From Streptomyces sp. CB09001 (GTDB lineage: Bacteria > Actinomycetota > Actinomycetes > Streptomycetales > Streptomycetaceae), in assembly GCF_003369795.1 (NCBI RefSeq), contig NZ_CP026730.1, positions 930,001-994,000 on the forward strand: DNA of 64,000 nt, given 5' to 3'. The translations under genes and the position numbers were made by a program. The notes under the pieces are model-generated. The model saw nothing but the letters and a program-made list of their open reading frames with translations. It had not been told where the DNA came from and made no database searches. Positions 20,737 to 29,799 of the stretch are shown in pieces. Numbering within the stretch: the stretch's first letter is position 1; each line of letters begins with the position of its first letter.

Positions 20737-22713
20737 TCACACCTGAATCCGGCGCTCCACCACATCGACGAGCTTCGCCAGTGCCTGGTCACGCGGAATG
20801 CCGTTCTCCTGCGAGCCGTCGCGGTAGCGGAACGACACCGTGCCCCCGTGCATGTCCTCGTCGCCGACGATGATCATGAAGGGGACCTTCTGCTTCTGCT
20901 GCGTGCGGATCTTCTTCTGCATCCGGTCCGAGGAGGAGTCCACGTCGACGCGCAAGCCCTTGCGTCGTGCCTCCGCCGCGAACTCCTCCAGGTACTGCAC
21001 GTGCGCGTCCCCCACCGGGATGCCCACCGCCTGCACCGGGGCGAGCCACGGCGGCATCGCGCCCGCGTAGTGCTCCAGGAGCACCGCGAAGAAGCGCTCG
21101 ATGGAGCCGAACAGCGCGCGGTGGATCATGACCGGGCGGGTCTTGGCGCCGTCCGCGGCCGTGTACTCCAGACCGAAGCGCTCCGGCAGGTTGAAGTCGA
21201 GCTGGATGGTCGACATCTGCCAGGTGCGCCCGATGGCGTCCTTGGCCTGGACCGAGATCTTCGGGCCGTAGAACGCGGCGCCGCCCGGGTCCGCCACCAG
21301 CTCCAGGTTCTGCTTCTCGGCAACCTGGCGCAGCGTCTCGGTGGCCTCGTCCCAGGCCTCGTCGGAGCCGACGAACTTCTCCGGGTCCTTGGTGGACAGC
21401 TCCAGGTAGAAGTCGTTCAGGCCGTAGTCGCGCAGCAGGTTCAGGACGAAGGTGAGGGTCTTGTCCAGCTCCTCCGACATCTGCTCGCGGGTGCAGTAGA
21501 TGTGCGCGTCGTCCTGGGTGAAACCGCGGGCCCGGGTCAGGCCGTGCACGACGCCCGACTTCTCGTACCGGTACACGGTGCCGAACTCGAACAGGCGCAG
21601 GGGCAGCTCACGGTAGGAGCGGCCCCGCGCGTCGAAGATCAGGTTGTGCATCGGGCAGTTCATGGGCTTGAGGTAGTAGTCCACGCCCTCGTCGAGCTGC
21701 ATGGGCGGGTACATGCCGTCGGCGTACCAGTCCAGGTGGCCCGAGGTCTCGAAGAGCTTCCCCTTGGTCGCGTGCGGGGTGTAGACGAACTCGTAGCCCT
21801 CCTCCTCGTGGCGGCGGCGCGAGTAGTCCTCCATGACCCGGCGGATGATGCCGCCCTTGGGGTGGAAGACGGCGAGGCCGGAGCCGATCTGCTCCGGGAC
21901 GGAGAACAGGTCCAGCTCGCTGCCCAGCTTGCGGTGGTCGCGCTTCTCGGCCTCGGCGAGGAACTCCAGGTGCGCCTTCAGCTCGTCCTTGGTGGGCCAG
22001 GCGGTGCCGTAGATGCGCTGGAGCATCGGGTTCTTCTCGCTGCCGCGCCAGTAGGCGGCGGCGTTGCGCATCAGCTTGAAGGCCGGGATGTTCCGGGTCG
22101 TGGGCAGGTGGGGACCGCGGCAGAGGTCCTTCCAGCACAGCTCGCCGGTCTTCGCGTCCAGGTTGTCGTAGATCGTCAGCTCGCCGGAGCCGACCTCGAC
22201 GTCCGCGCCGTCGTCGCTGGACGCGGAGCCCTTGAGGCCGATCAGCTCCAGCTTGTACGGCTCGTCGGCGAGCTCCTCGCGGGCGGCCTCGTCGGTGACC
22301 ACGCGGCGGGAGAACCGCTGCCCGCGCTTCTGGATCTCCTGCATCTTCTTCTCGATGGCCTTGAGGTCATCGGGGTGGAAGGGCTTCTCGACGTCGAAGT
22401 CGTAGTAGAAGCCGTCCTTGACGGGCGGGCCGATGCCCAGCTTGGCCTCGGGGAACAGCTCCTGCACGGCCTGGGCCATGACGTGCGCCGTGGAGTGCCG
22501 CAGGATGTTGAGGCCGTCCTCGGAGGTGATCTCGACGGCCTCGACGGTCTCGCCGTCCTTGACCTCGTAGGCGAGGTCCTTGAGGTCGCCGGAGACGCGG
22601 GCGGCGATGATCGAGCGCTCGCCGGCGAAGAGCTCGGCGGCCGTAGTGCCCGTCGTCACCACGCGTTCTTCCCGCTCGGAATCCCGCTGGATGATCACAC
22701 GGACGTCTGACAC
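20737..22713 (-). CDS. thrS: Threonyl-tRNA synthetase
   Basis: It charges tRNA-Thr with threonine. The 658-residue protein has an N-terminal TGS domain (about 1-65), an editing domain ([16 protein letters not shown] with the His-rich site), a class II catalytic core with the zinc-site Cys in NCPMHNLIF, motif 2 around [17 protein letters not shown], motif 3 around [13 protein letters not shown], and a C-terminal anticodon-binding domain. It begins with ATG at 22713. I saw no T-box-like leader in the 92 bases upstream. Confidence 0.97.
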   Translation of the reverse strand: MSDVRVIIQRDSEREERVVTTGTTAAELFAGERSIIAARVSGDLKDLAYEVKDGETVEAVEITSEDGLNILRHSTAHVMAQAVQELFPEAKLGIGPPVKDGFYYDFDVEKPFHPDDLKAIEKKMQEIQKRGQRFSRRVVTDEAAREELADEPYKLELIGLKGSASSDDGADVEVGSGELTIYDNLDAKTGELCWKDLCRGPHLPTTRNIPAFKLMRNAAAYWRGSEKNPMLQRIYGTAWPTKDELKAHLEFLAEAEKRDHRKLGSELDLFSVPEQIGSGLAVFHPKGGIIRRVMEDYSRRRHEEEGYEFVYTPHATKGKLFETSGHLDWYADGMYPPMQLDEGVDYYLKPMNCPMHNLIFDARGRSYRELPLRLFEFGTVYRYEKSGVVHGLTRARGFTQDDAHIYCTREQMSEELDKTLTFVLNLLRDYGLNDFYLELSTKDPEKFVGSDEAWDEATETLRQVAEKQNLELVADPGGAAFYGPKISVQAKDAIGRTWQMSTIQLDFNLPERFGLEYTAADGAKTRPVMIHRALFGSIERFFAVLLEHYAGAMPPWLAPVQAVGIPVGDAHVQYLEEFAAEARRKGLRVDVDSSSDRMQKKIRTQQKQKVPFMIIVGDEDMHGGTVSFRYRDGSQENGIPRDQALAKLVDVVERRIQV

Positions 22714-22805
22714 CGGTCTCTCCTGACTGAAGGTGGGGCTGCGGCGCCATACCGGAGCGCGCGCATGAGGGCGATCGTACCGACCCCGGCCCGTCCACCG
22801 CGAAA

Positions 22806-24098
22806 TCAGTCTCCGCAGGCCCCTCCGTCGCCGCAGGCCGCTCCGTCGCCGCAGGCCTCCTCGAAGAAGGCCGCGACCTCGACGTGCTCCTGGACGGCCT
22901 TCAGCAGCCGGTCCCGCTCGGCGTCGTCGACCTGGACGGGCGCGATCTCGCAGGCGCCGGTGAGCCGGCGGAACCCGCCCCGGCTCTCCAGCCGCCCCAG
23001 CATCCGCACCGGCAGCCCGACGAGGTGGGCGTGCCCGGCGATCCGGTAGGCCTCCTCGTCCAGCGCGACGCGCACGTGCGGCACCTCGGCCCCGGCCAGT
23101 ACCCGCAGCCGTACGGTGCCCGGGCCGCGGGGTCCGGGCCGACGCATACGGACGACGGTGCCGGTGATCCGCACCGGCACGGAGGGCTCCGCGCGCAGGT
23201 AGCGGGCGGCGGCCTCGCGCAGCGCGGGCAGGTCGCCCGGCGAGAACTCGACGGGTTCGGTGAGGGTGCCGCAGCCCTCGGGCGCGCCCGTGGCAGGCGC
23301 CCAGCCGATGGCTATCCGGGCGCCCTCGGTGCCCCGGACCAGGGCGACCAGGGACTCGGTCAGCTCGTGGCTGACCCCGGCCGCGACGGCCGAGTCGAAG
23401 GCCTCCGCACCACCGGTGGCCCGCCGGTAGTCGACGGCCTCGCGGGCGGCGTACAGGGCCTGGTGCAGGCGTACGGCCAGGGGACGGCCGGTGCCGACCG
23501 GCAGGAACGCCGTGAGGTGGCGGCCACCGGGGGCGGGGCCCACCAGGACGTGCTCCAGGGCGGTCTCGGCGGCGCGCCGGTGCCGGGCGCCGTAGTAGCC
23601 GGCACGCGCGCGGGTGGCGAGCGCCCCGGCGAGGAGCATGCGGCGGGCGGCGGAGCGCAGCTGCTCCTCGGTCGTCCAGGTGGCGGTGGAGCCGGGTCCC
23701 GTCGGCATGTCGCGTTCCCAGCGGATCTCGTCGCTGGGGACGGCGAGGGAGAGCAGGATCTCGCGGGCGGCGGGCGTGCCGCTGCGGGACAGGGCGAGCA
23801 GCGCCTCGCCGAGCAGGTCGTCGCTGTCGGGGAAGGCGCGGCTGACGGGCACCAGGAGGCTGGTGACACCCGCGGCCGGGCCCGGCGGGGTCCAGCGGCC
23901 GTAGCGGCCGGCGGCACCGCCGCGCCGTCGCCAGCCGTGCCGGTGGAGCAGGGCGGTCAGCACGGCCGGGTCGACGGTGCCGGGCTCGGGCGGGGTGCCG
24001 TCACGGGGGCGGTCGTCGGGGGCGTCGGCCGGGTGCGGCCGTACGGACCGGAGGGGCTCGACGGGCCGCGGGGGGCCGCCGGTCGGGCGGTGCGTCAT
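22806..24098 (-). CDS. Uncharacterised 430-residue protein paired with a DUF4365 gene
   Basis: I cannot assign a function. The ATG at 24098 overlaps the upstream gene's stop as ATGA, so the two are coupled. The N-terminus is Pro/Arg-rich. A conserved-looking part begins HRHGWRRR...[10 protein letters not shown] near residue 53. A C-terminal beta-rich stretch (about 295-390, containing [12 protein letters not shown]...[10 protein letters not shown] and [14 protein letters not shown]) looks OB-fold-like. The last 20 residues carry three Cys in ACGDG-type repeats. Actinobacterial proteins of this sort often neighbour nuclease-like genes (recollection). It could be a sensor or binding partner of the downstream nuclease candidate. 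Confidence 0.75.
   Translation of the reverse strand: MTHRPTGGPPRPVEPLRSVRPHPADAPDDRPRDGTPPEPGTVDPAVLTALLHRHGWRRRGGAAGRYGRWTPPGPAAGVTSLLVPVSRAFPDSDDLLGEALLALSRSGTPAAREILLSLAVPSDEIRWERDMPTGPGSTATWTTEEQLRSAARRMLLAGALATRARAGYYGARHRRAAETALEHVLVGPAPGGRHLTAFLPVGTGRPLAVRLHQALYAAREAVDYRRATGGAEAFDSAVAAGVSHELTESLVALVRGTEGARIAIGWAPATGAPEGCGTLTEPVEFSPGDLPALREAAARYLRAEPSVPVRITGTVVRMRRPGPRGPGTVRLRVLAGAEVPHVRVALDEEAYRIAGHAHLVGLPVRMLGRLESRGGFRRLTGACEIAPVQVDDAERDRLLKAVQEHVEVAAFFEEACGDGAACGDGGACGD
22809..22862. repeat. Three 18-bp repeats at the 3' end of the 430-residue gene
   Basis: Units at 22809-22826, 22827-22844 and 22845-22862 share CCGCAGGCC and encode ACGD(G) three times just before the stop. Each unit contributes one Cys and one Asp, giving three Cys spaced six to seven residues apart at the C-terminus. 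Confidence 0.8.
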
Positions 24099-24661
24099 GG
24101 TTTCCCTCCCGTCCCGACCCGCGTCATGATCTCGCACAGCGCCCGGTCGTCGAAGATCCGCGCGGTCGGCATCCGCACGGTGGTGCGCCGCCGGCCCGTG
24201 ACGGGGTGTCCGGCGAGGTTCGTCCAGTAGCAGCAGTGTCTGAGGTCGAGCCGGTCGTGTCCGGCGCGCAGCCACTGGTCCCGGGACCGGGGGACGATCA
24301 TCACGACAAGGATCTTGTGCACCGAGACCGGGGTGCGGGCGAGCTTGGTCAGGTGGTCGTTGTCGAGGGTGAAGGAGAAGGACCGGCCGGGCGGCCCGGG
24401 CGCGATCTGGTAGGTCGCCTTGAGCTGCACCTTGATGGTGACCTCGTCGTCGACGGTGTGCCCCGGGGCGCTGTGGCTGACATGCCAGTCGATGCCGTTG
24501 TCCGGGAGGGGCTGGGAGAGCGAGCAGCCCGCCGCGGCGGCGACCGCGTGGAGGTAGCCGACCTGCAGGGTCTCCATGCAGGCGGTGGTGGCGAGGGAGC
24601 CGCGTGAGGGCGTGGTGCGCTCCGGCAGCAGCCCGCCCCGTTCGGGCTGCGCAATGGCCAT
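24095..24661 (-). CDS. DUF4365-type PD-(D/E)xK nuclease-like protein
   Basis: This 188-residue protein resembles DUF4365, a PD-(D/E)xK nuclease-like family. Visible candidate catalytic residues are Glu30, Asp58 in NGIDWHV, and Gln79/Lys81 in IKVQLKAT, the D...QxK pattern of that fold. The ATG at 24661 has GGAAGG nine bases upstream; an upstream open frame is not needed. It is coupled to the 430-residue gene and divergent from a DnaQ-like exonuclease gene, with 171 bases between them. DUF4365 domains occur in some defence-linked nucleases, but the sequence alone does not prove that role. Confidence 0.75.
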   Translation of the reverse strand: MAIAQPERGGLLPERTTPSRGSLATTACMETLQVGYLHAVAAAAGCSLSQPLPDNGIDWHVSHSAPGHTVDDEVTIKVQLKATYQIAPGPPGRSFSFTLDNDHLTKLARTPVSVHKILVVMIVPRSRDQWLRAGHDRLDLRHCCYWTNLAGHPVTGRRRTTVRMPTARIFDDRALCEIMTRVGTGGKP

Positions 24662-24832
24662 GACCAACAGCCTTCCAGAACTGGTGAATCCCCGTTGCGG
24701 GTCTGTGAACTGCAAAGACCCGTACTCCTGTTGTGTCCTTCCGGCGTACGTCGCAAACAGCCCGGGTATCACCGAACCCGGACAAGGGACGGCGCGTCAG
24801 CTGCCGCGCTCGGACGAGGAGTTGAGTGCCCT

Positions 24833-25558
24833 ATGACGAGCTGGTTCGAGGGGCCGTTGGCCGCCTTCGACACGGAGACGACGGGTGTGGACACCGAGAC
24901 CGACCGGATCGTGTCGGCCGCCCTCGTCGTCCAGGACGCGCCGGGACTGCGCCCGCGGGTGACCCGGTGGCTGGTGAACCCGGGCGTGCCGGTGCCCGAG
25001 TCGGCGACGGCGGTGCACGGGCTGACGCAGGAGTACGTGCAGCGTCACGGGCGGTGGCCGGCGCCGGTGATGTACGAGATGGCGGAGGCACTGACCGAGC
25101 AGGCCCGCGCCGGGCGCCCGCTGGTGGTGATGAACGCGCCGTTCGACCTCACGCTGCTGGACCGGGAGTTGCGCAGGCATCGCGCCTCGTCGCTGGGCCG
25201 CTGGCTGGAGCGGACGTCGCTGCACGTGCTGGACCCGCACGTGCTGGACAAGCACCTGGACCGCTACCGCAAGGGCCGTCGTACGCTCACCGACCTGTGC
25301 GCGCACTACGGCGTGGAGTTGGCGGGCGCGCACGACGCGGCGGCCGACGCCCTGGCGGCGCTGGAGGTCGTACGGGCGGTGGGGCGCCGCTTCCAGTCGC
25401 GCCTCGAGCGCCTCTCCCCCGCCGAGCTGCACACCCTTCAGGCGGTGTGGCACGCCGGGCAGGCGCGCGGACTGCAGGCGTGGTTCGCGCTCAACGGCAC
25501 CGAGGAGGCGGTGGACCCGGCCTGGCCCCTGCGCCCGGATCTGTCGGCGGCGGCGTGA
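24833..25558 (+). CDS. DnaQ-like 3'-5' exonuclease (DEDDh family)
   Basis: This 241-residue protein has the DEDDh exonuclease motifs: Exo I in AAFDTETTGVDTETDRI (residues about 10-26), Exo II around VMNAPFDLTLL, and Exo III in GAHDAAADALAAL with the His and Asp. It lacks polymerase-subunit features, so it is a stand-alone exonuclease rather than the replicative epsilon. The ATG at 24833 follows GAGGAG. It is divergent from the DUF4365 gene and convergent with tRNA-Val(CAC). Confidence 0.9.
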   Translation: MTSWFEGPLAAFDTETTGVDTETDRIVSAALVVQDAPGLRPRVTRWLVNPGVPVPESATAVHGLTQEYVQRHGRWPAPVMYEMAEALTEQARAGRPLVVMNAPFDLTLLDRELRRHRASSLGRWLERTSLHVLDPHVLDKHLDRYRKGRRTLTDLCAHYGVELAGAHDAAADALAALEVVRAVGRRFQSRLERLSPAELHTLQAVWHAGQARGLQAWFALNGTEEAVDPAWPLRPDLSAAA

Positions 25559-25635
25559 CCTTTCCGCTCCGGCCCGGGACGGGGGTGTGGGTGGCGGAGC
25601 CCCCACAACGCGCGGCGAAGCCGCGCAGAAACGAA

Positions 25636-25680
25636 GAGAGCGACGTGGTCCGCGTATTTTTGCGGACACACGTCGCTCTC
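25636..25680 (-). terminator. Terminator downstream of tRNA-Val(CAC)
   Basis: The stem is 12 bp (GAGAGCGACGTG and its complement) plus 6 bp (GTCCGC), interrupted by one bulged base, with an 8-base loop. On the minus strand it is followed by TTCGTTTC. It begins eight bases after the tRNA 3' end and may serve both strands. Confidence 0.75.
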
Positions 25681-25687
25681 GCGAGCG

Positions 25688-25759
25688 TGGGCGATACTGG
25701 GTTCGAACCAGTGACCTCTTCGGTGTGAACGAAGCGCTCTCCCACTGAGCTAATCGCCC
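25688..25759 (-). tRNA. tRNA-Val (CAC), copy 1
   Basis: This 72-base cloverleaf has acceptor GGGCGAT/ATCGCCC, D-arm TTAGCTCAGTGGGAGAGC, anticodon loop TTCACAC in stem CTTCG/CGAAG (anticodon CAC, reading GUG), a T-arm with GGTTCGAACCC, and discriminator A. CCA is not encoded. It is identical to the copy at 33361-33432, and both are on the minus strand. Confidence 0.97.
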
Positions 25760-25798
25760 GGGAACGCACTGAACAATACAGGGCGCCCGGCGATTCCA

Positions 25799-26257
25799 TC
25801 AAACCGCTTGCCGGCAGCCTGCCAGGTACACCGCGAGACCCCGTCGTCCCGCCCGCATCATGAGTCGGTGGTTGGCCCGGAACAGGGGCCGTCCCGGTAC
25901 GGCGAGGCGGCGCAGCAGCGGCTTGCGGACGACGACCTCCTGGTCGTAGCGGACGAGGGTGGCGGAGCCGTGCGGGGCGACCGTCCAGCGTGCCCAGCCC
26001 TCCATGTCACCGCTCATCGCGACCTCCAGCACCCCCGCGGCCGGGTCCCGTCGTCCCTCCCGAACGGTGGCGGTCAGCGCGTACGGGAGCAGGGAGCGGA
26101 ACCGGAGGAGGCCGCTGGTGTCGTCGAGCCGGGTGACCTCGCGGACCTGGGGCCACCAGCGGGGGTAGTCCTCGATGCGTTCCAGGGCCCGGTAGACGTC
26201 CGGGGCGGGCGCGGGCAGCGGCCACAGGCTGCGGAAGCGGTAATGGTTCCAGTCCAC
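25799..26257 (-). CDS. SRPBCC/polyketide-cyclase-like protein
   Basis: This 152-residue protein has the START/SRPBCC pattern of a lipid- or polyketide-binding helix-grip fold. The N-terminus has a typical FRSLWPLPAPAPDVYRALER strand-helix start, with EDYPRWWPQVREV following, and a C-terminal helix has FRANHRLMMRAGRRGL. The start is a GTG at 26257. No catalytic residues can be named, and the substrate is unknown. It lies between the lyase gene and the tRNA, in the same direction as the sugar operon, 39 bases after it. Confidence 0.75.
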   Translation of the reverse strand: MDWNHYRFRSLWPLPAPAPDVYRALERIEDYPRWWPQVREVTRLDDTSGLLRFRSLLPYALTATVREGRRDPAAGVLEVAMSGDMEGWARWTVAPHGSATLVRYDQEVVVRKPLLRRLAVPGRPLFRANHRLMMRAGRRGLAVYLAGCRQAV

Positions 26258-26296
26258 CCGTGCAGTGTGCCCGCGCCGGCGCCCCGTACGGGCCCG

Positions 26297-29035
26297 CTAC
26301 GGCATCCTGTCCCCCAGGAGTGCGAGGTTCTCGATGGCGGCCAGGCCGTAGAGCGCGGTGTCGTTGGTGGACACCCAGCTCGCCTCGGCGCCCGGGACGA
26401 GGGTGAGGGGGCCGCTCAGTTTCTGCGTCGTCCAGGGCGCCGACTCCTTGTAGCCGTCGGAGTCGTAGAACTTCTGCCACGCGCGCGTGGCGAGCTTGTC
26501 GTCGCCGGTCCGTACGGCCGCGTAGGCGTCGAGGCGGGAGTGGCCCTGGAAGAGGATGAGGCTGCCGAAGTTGGCGCCGTAGCGTTCGGCCTGTTCGGAC
26601 TTGTTCGCGTTGAAGTAGCGGCAGTAGTCGTAGTACGCCTCCTCGAACTTCGGCAGGTCGACGAGGTCGATCAGTTCGGCGCACAGTTCGTTCAGGCCGA
26701 AGACGGCGGACAGGTGGGAGACCTCGACCTTCGGGGTGTCGGCGACGGCGAACTTCCCGGTGTCCAGGTCGTAGAGGCCGCTGCCCTGGACGAAGCCGTT
26801 GGGCTGGGCGGCGATGGTCTCCATGGTGGACAGGACGCGGTCCCTGGCCTTCTCCCACTTGGGGCCCTTGCGTTCCCACTCGGTGAGCCAGGCCGAGACC
26901 AGGCCGCTCCAGTCGGTGCCGAAACCGACCGACAGGGCGTTGCGGTCGGGGGTGTAGGGCTCGGTGCGGATCTTGCGGAGCGGGTCGAGGGCGAGGAAGG
27001 TCTCGTCGGAGTCGACGTTGGCGTGCATGAGGTCGCCGACGCGTTCGTCGGCGGTGAGGAAGTAGTAGAAGCGCCGGTAGGTGGTGTTGGCGATGCGCTG
27101 CTGCTTGGCGCTGTCGGCGTAGTGCTGGACGCCGTGCCGGGTGCCGAGCCCGGCCCATTGGCCCAGGTGATAGACGTCCACCTCGCCGGTGTGCCGGGTC
27201 ATGGCCTCGGCGAAGCGGAAGATGTCGGCGCGGCCGGAGCGCAGGTAGGCGTACCAGAGCCAGAGGTCCGGGGAGAGTTCGGAGTTGCCCCAGGCGTAGC
27301 CGCCGATGTCGTACCGCCAGGTGTGCCGGCTGGCGTCGTAGGTGTGCATGATGTCGCCGTAGTCCCAGAAGCCGTACCAACGGCGCTGCTCCACCTGGTC
27401 CTTGTAGTAGGTGAAGAGGAAGTCGAGGTGGTCCTCGATCCTGGCCTTGGCGGGAGTGGAGCGGTCGGGCTCGGAGTAGAGGCCCGGGCCGAAGACCCCG
27501 GCCTTGATGAGCTGCTTGGGCGGGGCGGCCAGTTGCGGGAGTACGCGCACCGCCTGGACCTGTTCGGCGAGTTGCCCGGCGCTCGGGGTGGCGGCGTTGG
27601 CCCAGAAGAGGAGTTCCGAGGTGCGGGCGATGCCGTAGGGGGTGCCGAACTCCGGCTCGTAGTCCTCGTAGGTGATGTTGAGGCCTTCGAGCTGCTCGGG
27701 GAACGTGTCCTGGCCCATGCCGTCGTGGTAGAAGCGCAGGTCCATGGGCTGGGCCTCGGGTGACCAGAGCCAGAGGGTGACCTCGGCCTCGTCGGTCTGG
27801 GCGTCCCGGATGTCGAGCTGGGCGGGGTGTTTCTCCCAGAAGTCCCGCAGGCCGAAGGAGAGGCCGCCGCTCACGCCGCCGACGTAGCCGAAGCCGGAGG
27901 CGCGCCGGCCGCCGCCCGCGCCGATCCAGCCGTGGCCCTTCTTGGTGCGCTTGCGCAGGGTGAAGCCGTCGGCGGACAGCTGGGCGAGGGTGTAGTCGCC
28001 CCATTCGGGGATGTACTTCAGGCGGGTGGTGACCCGCTGGTCCCAGGTGGCGGGGTCGGGCAGCTTCTCGCCGGCGAACTGCGCCGCCTGGACGGCGGCC
28101 CCCGGGTCGCGGCGCAGGCCGGTGATGCCCTTGACGGCCTCGCGGAGCAGGCCGGTGCCCTCACCGCCGATGCGGATGTGGCGGTCGTAGGCCTCGTCGC
28201 GCATCGGGACGGTGAAGCGGACGCCGAGGCCGCGGATGAAGTCGCCGCTCGCCTTTCCGGGCTCCTGCTTCCCGTCGAACGTGATGGTGTGCACCATGCG
28301 GAAGGAGTCGGCTCCCGCGTAGAAGTAGAGGCGGATGGAGAAGGGGAGCCAACCGCGGTGGCCCTTGCGGTGCTTGCCGTCGATGCGGACGACGGCTCGG
28401 ACCGGGCCCTCCTGTTCGACCTTCACCTCGTCGATCGCGCCGTCGAAGCGCTCGTACTTCACGGTGCCCTGGTCGCCGTCCTCGATCTCGGGCTGGCGCA
28501 GCAGGACGAGGCGGCCGTTCTTGGCGATCTCGGTGGAGCCCCGGGTGACCGACTTGATCAGGGCCGATCCGGTCGTGCCGATTCTGGCGGTGACGACGCC
28601 GGTCGATATGTCGATGGTGCCGCCGTGCCGCGTGACGGTGACCTTCTTGGCGGGGGCGGCCGGGGTTCCGGCCGCGAGGGTGAGCTTGCCGTTGCCCGAA
28701 CCGACGGCGTGGGCCGTCCACTTGAGGGAGCCGTCGGGCCAGTGGGCGAGCGGCCAGGACTGTACGGGTACGGCCTTGCCGTCCGCGTCCGTGACGGCGA
28801 ACGGCTGGTCCTCCCGGAAGGTGCCCCTGGGCCAGGGGACGCCGACGGTGGAGCCGGGGGCGGCGCCGAGGCCGCCGTCCTCCAGCCAGGTCAGGGTGAC
28901 GGGGCCGTCGTCGGCGGCCGGGGCGGCGGCGGGCGCGGCCTGTGCGTTCTTCGTGCCCAGTGCCCAGCTGAACTGGGCGGCGGCACCGGCGACGGCGGCC
29001 GCCTTGAGGAGGGACCTGCGGGGAATCGGGGACAT
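26297..29035 (-). CDS. Tat-exported PcRGLX/YetA-like (exo-rhamnogalacturonan-lyase-like) protein
   Basis: This 912-residue secreted protein starts at an ATG at 29035. A Tat signal (RRSLLK at 6-11, hydrophobic stretch, AQAA near 31-34) precedes a mature part. Its opening VTLTWLEDGGLGAAPGSTVG and PLAHWPDGSLKWTAHAVG match the N-terminal domain of YetA/PcRGLX proteins as I remember them. An alpha/alpha-barrel-like central region has many Trp/Tyr. I infer action on plant or microbial polysaccharide, probably rhamnogalacturonan, outside the cell. The linked ABC importer and YesL-like gene support this. Substrate assignment is by family only. Confidence 0.72.
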   Translation of the reverse strand: MSPIPRRSLLKAAAVAGAAAQFSWALGTKNAQAAPAAAPAADDGPVTLTWLEDGGLGAAPGSTVGVPWPRGTFREDQPFAVTDADGKAVPVQSWPLAHWPDGSLKWTAHAVGSGNGKLTLAAGTPAAPAKKVTVTRHGGTIDISTGVVTARIGTTGSALIKSVTRGSTEIAKNGRLVLLRQPEIEDGDQGTVKYERFDGAIDEVKVEQEGPVRAVVRIDGKHRKGHRGWLPFSIRLYFYAGADSFRMVHTITFDGKQEPGKASGDFIRGLGVRFTVPMRDEAYDRHIRIGGEGTGLLREAVKGITGLRRDPGAAVQAAQFAGEKLPDPATWDQRVTTRLKYIPEWGDYTLAQLSADGFTLRKRTKKGHGWIGAGGGRRASGFGYVGGVSGGLSFGLRDFWEKHPAQLDIRDAQTDEAEVTLWLWSPEAQPMDLRFYHDGMGQDTFPEQLEGLNITYEDYEPEFGTPYGIARTSELLFWANAATPSAGQLAEQVQAVRVLPQLAAPPKQLIKAGVFGPGLYSEPDRSTPAKARIEDHLDFLFTYYKDQVEQRRWYGFWDYGDIMHTYDASRHTWRYDIGGYAWGNSELSPDLWLWYAYLRSGRADIFRFAEAMTRHTGEVDVYHLGQWAGLGTRHGVQHYADSAKQQRIANTTYRRFYYFLTADERVGDLMHANVDSDETFLALDPLRKIRTEPYTPDRNALSVGFGTDWSGLVSAWLTEWERKGPKWEKARDRVLSTMETIAAQPNGFVQGSGLYDLDTGKFAVADTPKVEVSHLSAVFGLNELCAELIDLVDLPKFEEAYYDYCRYFNANKSEQAERYGANFGSLILFQGHSRLDAYAAVRTGDDKLATRAWQKFYDSDGYKESAPWTTQKLSGPLTLVPGAEASWVSTNDTALYGLAAIENLALLGDRMP

Positions 29036-29186
29036 GGCCTTTCCTTTCCGTGCGGGGATGGCAGGGGTGTCAAAGGCATGAGGGGTGTCAAGGGCATGAC
29101 AGATAGAGGTACGGCTTGGAGACACCGACCTCGGTACGCAGGGGGGCCGCCGCGGCACGGGGCCACCCCGGGGCGAAGGCGCCGGG

Positions 29187-29786
29187 TCAACGGCGCCGGT
29201 AGCGCTCCTCCACCGCCACGGCCGCCGCGGCGACGGCGCCCAGTACGGCGACGGCCAGCGGTGCGCTGAACCAGGCGGAGCAGACCACGACGGCCAGCCC
29301 GCCGACGAGGAGGAAGGAACCTGCGGGGTCGAGCACGGTGCGCCGGCCCGCCCGGGCGAGCAACGACCGCCAGGAGGCGCCGGGGTGCCAGTCCGCCGCC
29401 GCGCGCAGCCCCGCGACGGCCGCGCCGATCAGGGCGAGGACGCCGACGGCGCCGACCAGCGGGCCACCGGGCAGGCCGTCCCGTACGGCCCGTACGTCGA
29501 TCCACACCACCGCGAGGGCGGCCCAGCCGGCGACCCCGACGAGCCACCCGTGGCGTACCGCCGCCCGGAAGTCGGAGGCGAACTCCCGCCAGCCGCCCCG
29601 CTCGTGGGCCAGCCGGCGCCCGAGGTGCCGCGCGCCGGCCGCGAACGCGGCGGGGTAGGTGACCAGCCCCAGCGCCGCCACCGCGATCCACACTCCGGTG
29701 AGCAGGCACTCGGCGAACAGGGCGAAACCCTGGGCGAACCGGGACTCCCCCGGCTCCGGACGGGCCTTGGCACGCGCTTCGGTCAT
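29187..29786 (-). CDS. YesL-like (DUF624) membrane protein
   Basis: This 199-residue protein has about five membrane spans. The first, ALFAECLLTGVWIAVAALGL, and the pattern through FAAGARHLGRRL resemble YesL, a small membrane protein often found in rhamnogalacturonan or other carbohydrate ABC operons. I chose ATG at 29786 (AGGTGGGA lies about seven bases upstream) over the GTG at 29798. It starts 14 bases after the permease stop, so it is in the sugar-transport operon. The role of YesL is not known. Confidence 0.72.
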   Translation of the reverse strand: MTEARAKARPEPGESRFAQGFALFAECLLTGVWIAVAALGLVTYPAAFAAGARHLGRRLAHERGGWREFASDFRAAVRHGWLVGVAGWAALAVVWIDVRAVRDGLPGGPLVGAVGVLALIGAAVAGLRAAADWHPGASWRSLLARAGRRTVLDPAGSFLLVGGLAVVVCSAWFSAPLAVAVLGAVAAAAVAVEERYRRR

Positions 29787-29799
29787 CGGAAATCCCACC

